From positions 248,001 to 312,000 of the forward strand of contig NZ_BFBB01000002.1 of the NCBI RefSeq assembly GCF_003114855.1: a stretch of 64,000 nt of DNA, written 5' to 3'. The translations under genes were made by a program, and so were the position numbers. Under the pieces are notes generated by a model, which was given only the letters and a program-made list of their open reading frames with translations, did not search any database and was not told where the DNA came from. Positions 61,408 through 64,000 of this stretch are shown here, piece after piece; position 1 is the stretch's first letter, and the number at the start of each line of letters is the position of its first letter. This stretch comes from Leptospira ryugenii. Its GTDB lineage: Bacteria; Spirochaetota; Leptospiria; Leptospirales; Leptospiraceae.

Positions 61408-62106
61408 GTGAATACAAAAATTCCAATCCTTCCCCTATACCTCGATTGTATCCTGTACGCACTGGTAGTTTTTAGTTTTCCTTTGGCCATTTTCCTAGGA
61501 TTGTACTACCCCAATGTGATTTTGGAACAAGGGATGAGCCATAGGATTTTTTATTTCCATGTGCCAGTTGCCTGGGTGGCCTTGTATGGACCAGTGCTTG
61601 CGAGTCTTTTTTCAATTTTCTATTTGGTTTCCAAGAATCGTCTATGGGACAGACTCTCTTTTACGGCAAACCAAATCGCTTTCTTCTTTGCAATCGGTGT
61701 ACTTTTCTCTGGGCCTATTTGGGCTTACAGTGCTTGGGGAGTTCCCTGGGACCGAACAGATGCTAGGCTGCAATCCTTCTTTATACTTGTCATTAGTTTG
61801 GTGTCATACTTCGTTTTTAGGTATTTGATTCTTGACCCTCAGAAAAAATCCCTACTGTCTTCCTATATTTCACTTCTCTGTGCCTTCAGTGCAATCCTTA
61901 CATGGGGGGCTATTCGCTGGATCGAAAATCCTGGCAACCACCCAGGAAGTGTATTAGGAAAAGGAGGAATGGATACAGATATGCGAATCACTTTTTGGAT
62001 CAGTATCCTTGCCTTTCATTTTCTCTTTTTACTTCTCTTCTTACTTATCTATCGATTAGAAAAGATTTTGGACATCCGTGATCAAATCTGGCAGTTGAGG
62101 TCATAG
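61408..62106 (+). CDS. ccmC: Heme handling protein CcmC
   Basis: A 232-residue protein with six membrane helices. It has the CcmC blocks FYFHVPVAW (external His) and [20 protein letters not shown], a variant of the tryptophan-rich WGxWWxWDxRL heme-binding motif, and a later His in [11 protein letters not shown]. CcmC presents heme to CcmE. The start GTG has no strong ribosome binding site. No ccmE, ccmF or ccmG is in the window; they must be elsewhere, or the pathway is reduced. Confidence 0.85.
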   Translation: MNTKIPILPLYLDCILYALVVFSFPLAIFLGLYYPNVILEQGMSHRIFYFHVPVAWVALYGPVLASLFSIFYLVSKNRLWDRLSFTANQIAFFFAIGVLFSGPIWAYSAWGVPWDRTDARLQSFFILVISLVSYFVFRYLILDPQKKSLLSSYISLLCAFSAILTWGAIRWIENPGNHPGSVLGKGGMDTDMRITFWISILAFHFLFLLLFLLIYRLEKILDIRDQIWQLRS

Positions 62107-62107
62107 A

Positions 62108-63238
62108 TTGGCAACTGTAGAATCGAAAGCCCATCATATCCTCATCGTAGATGATGTTTCCGAGAATGTAGAATTGTTAAAATACCTTCTCTCCACTCAC
62201 GGCTTCAAAACCTATACTGCATTTTCTGCAGAGGAAGCACGTTTGATCCTTTTGAACACTACAATCGACGTACTCCTCTTAGATGTGAATATGCCGGTAC
62301 AAGATGGATTCTCCTTTTGCAGGGAGCTCAGAGGAATGGATGCATTCAAACTCCTTCCCATCATCTTCATTACCTCTATTGAACGAGAGATTGGGTATGA
62401 AGAAGCAATGAAAAATGGGGGAGATGACTTCATCAACAAACCGTTTAATAAGCGTGAATTGGTGGCAAAGATAGGATCCATCCTTAGAATCAAGTTGTTA
62501 CAAGATGCACTCTCCCAGGAAAAAATCCGATATGAAAAGGAGTTGCAAACGGCAAGGAAGGTGCAAGAGCAGCTGATTCCAGAAAAGAAATTTATCTGGA
62601 ATGGCATCCAAGCACAAACAATGTTCCATCCTGTATTTCAAATTGGTGGAGATTTCGTAGATTGTTGGGCGGACTCCAAAAAGCTGCACATTGTCATAGC
62701 GGATTGTTCAGGCCATGGTCCAAGTGCGGCACTCATCGGAGCGATGTTCAAAATGCAGTTATTCAATCTAGACCCAAACATGACCTTAAAGGAGCGTGTT
62801 TACCACATACGGAAAAATTTGGAAATTGTCCTTCCAGAAGATTATTCGATTACCTTTTGTTATGCGATATTAGATGAAAGCCTCGAATTAAATTATATCA
62901 ATGGGGGGCACCCGGCGCCGATTCTTTTCAGTGAGGGCAAAACATCCCTTTTGGAAGGGATCAGTCCAATGATCATGAACATTGATTTGAACGCAAAAGA
63001 CGAAGTGCACACTCTCAAATTAAAGCCTAAATCCAAATTGTTACTCTACACCGATGGGGCAAGCGAAGCTATGAATGCATCGAATCAATTTCTAAGTGAA
63101 GAGGGGATGCGCACTATTTTTGCAGATTCCGTAACGGAAGGTGGAGAGATTTTAGAGCGCGTACGGACAAAAATATTGGATTTTTGCGGTTCAAAGCAAC
63201 CAATGGACGATATGGCCATGGTTTGCATTCAGTTATGA
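62108..63238 (+). CDS. Response regulator with PP2C-type serine phosphatase domain
   Basis: A 376-residue protein. Residues 10-125 are a receiver domain ([22 protein letters not shown] with the phospho-Asp, KPF with the conserved Lys). After a coiled coil (about 132-155) comes a SpoIIE/RsbU-type phosphatase: [32 protein letters not shown] and PMDDMAMV hold the metal-binding aspartates. Such proteins dephosphorylate anti-sigma-factor antagonists in response to two-component signals. TTG start with GAGG eight bases upstream. It overlaps purC by four bases. Confidence 0.9.
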   Translation: MATVESKAHHILIVDDVSENVELLKYLLSTHGFKTYTAFSAEEARLILLNTTIDVLLLDVNMPVQDGFSFCRELRGMDAFKLLPIIFITSIEREIGYEEAMKNGGDDFINKPFNKRELVAKIGSILRIKLLQDALSQEKIRYEKELQTARKVQEQLIPEKKFIWNGIQAQTMFHPVFQIGGDFVDCWADSKKLHIVIADCSGHGPSAALIGAMFKMQLFNLDPNMTLKERVYHIRKNLEIVLPEDYSITFCYAILDESLELNYINGGHPAPILFSEGKTSLLEGISPMIMNIDLNAKDEVHTLKLKPKSKLLLYTDGASEAMNASNQFLSEEGMRTIFADSVTEGGEILERVRTKILDFCGSKQPMDDMAMVCIQL

Positions 63239-64000
63239 GTCCTACACCTGATTATATTGGCAAAGTAAGAGATGTCTATGATCTCGGGAGCCATCTGATT
63301 TTAGCAGCCTCGGATCGGATTTCGGCGTTCGATGTTGTGTTCAATGAATTAGTGCCTGGCAAAGGAAAAACTCTTACTCGAATTTCTAACCTGTGGTTTT
63401 CTTATTTTCAAAATATTCCTAACCATTTAGTAGCTACCGATAGTAAATTATTTCCGAAACCATTTTCGGAAGATCCCAATTTTGTAGATAGGGCCGTCCT
63501 TGTAAAAAAAACAAAACGGATTGATTACGAATGTGTGGTCAGGGGGTACCTTTCAGGTTCCGCTTTCAAAGAATACAAACAAACGGGGAAGGTTGCCTTT
63601 GTTCCGCAAGCCGAAGGTATGTTAGAATCCGAAGCATTCCCTGAGCCTATCTTTACACCTGCTCGGAAGAATGATGTAGGCCATGACGAAAACATTTCCG
63701 AAGATACCATGAGACAAGAGATAGGATCTGAACTTTTTGAAGTGCTAAAAGCAAGGTCCCTCGAACTTTATACCAAAGCCCATGCACTCATGTTAGCTGA
63801 AGGAATCATTCTCTGTGACACAAAATTTGAATTTGGAATTTTGGACGGAGAAGTGATCTTGATCGATGAAATCTTAACACCAGATTCCAGTCGTTATTGG
63901 GAACAATCGGAATACAAAGTAGGCACGACTCCTCCTAGTTTAGACAAACAGATTTTACGCAATTGGCTTGAGGCAAGTGCCTGGGATAAAAATCCACCAC
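63235..64000 (+). CDS. purC: Phosphoribosylaminoimidazole-succinocarboxamide synthase, 3' end missing
   Basis: A 255-residue visible portion, cut by the window end. Start: [20 protein letters not shown]; then [40 protein letters not shown] and [14 protein letters not shown], all typical for SAICAR synthetase. Reaction: CAIR + aspartate + ATP to SAICAR in purine synthesis. The ATGA overlap with the phosphatase gene indicates translational coupling with a signalling gene. Confidence 0.95.
   Translation, partial: MSPTPDYIGKVRDVYDLGSHLILAASDRISAFDVVFNELVPGKGKTLTRISNLWFSYFQNIPNHLVATDSKLFPKPFSEDPNFVDRAVLVKKTKRIDYECVVRGYLSGSAFKEYKQTGKVAFVPQAEGMLESEAFPEPIFTPARKNDVGHDENISEDTMRQEIGSELFEVLKARSLELYTKAHALMLAEGIILCDTKFEFGILDGEVILIDEILTPDSSRYWEQSEYKVGTTPPSLDKQILRNWLEASAWDKNPP

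Overview
The window is a chromosomal segment of a spirochaete, almost certainly Leptospira. The ribosomal, RpoA, IF-1 and PurA proteins read as leptospiral. TTG and GTG starts are common, the rifampicin pocket of RpoB carries Asn where E. coli has Ser531 (a spirochaete trait), and an ADP-heptose epimerase indicates a lipopolysaccharide-bearing outer membrane.

Layout. (1) About 1-15.3 kb is a surface-polysaccharide locus. It holds a WsaF-like glycosyltransferase tail cut by the window edge, four GT2 transferases of the rhamnosyltransferase type, a D-2-hydroxyacid dehydrogenase, two polyprenol-phosphate sugar transferases (one fused to GtrA), four GT-C-like membrane proteins in two paralogous pairs, and an O-acyltransferase. 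The set suits an undecaprenyl-linked pathway in which polyprenol-phosphate sugars feed periplasmic GT-C enzymes. (2) About 15.3-21.6 kb is a mixed region: an App1-type phosphatase, a UbiD-family decarboxylase, HldD, an ArsR regulator beside two inverted repeats, a FabG-like reductase and a solitary histidine-kinase-like ATPase. (3) About 21.7-51.7 kb is the core gene-expression block: tRNA-Thr, tRNA-Trp, secE-nusG-rplKAJL-rpoBC-rpsLG, a terminator, a TetM-like translational GTPase in the usual fusA position, then tuf and the S10-spc-alpha ribosomal genes through secY, adk, infA, rpmJ, rpoA and rplQ, closed by a strong terminator. (4) About 51.8-64 kb holds an acyltransferase/glycerol-3-phosphate dehydrogenase-like fusion, hisZ-purA, tRNA-Lys, tRNA-Glu, a TIGR02757 protein, an HMG-CoA-lyase-like enzyme, a lone ABC ATPase, a TPR protein, ccmABC, a response-regulator/PP2C phosphatase and the 5' part of purC.

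Most observations are ordinary leptospiral housekeeping. The points most worth a second look are the TetM-like GTPase in the fusA slot, which starts seven bases after a terminator stem with no visible ribosome binding site; the acyltransferase-GpsA fusion with a degenerate dinucleotide-binding motif; an apparent CTG start for infA; a TIGR02757 protein with an endonuclease III-like cysteine cluster whose stop codon lies inside tRNA-Glu; a highly acidic RpoC tail; and a perfect 12-2-12 palindrome near the arsR gene. No insertion sequence, CRISPR array, prophage or rRNA was seen, and no stretch longer than about 300 bases lacks a gene. All comparisons are by eye from memory of the families.
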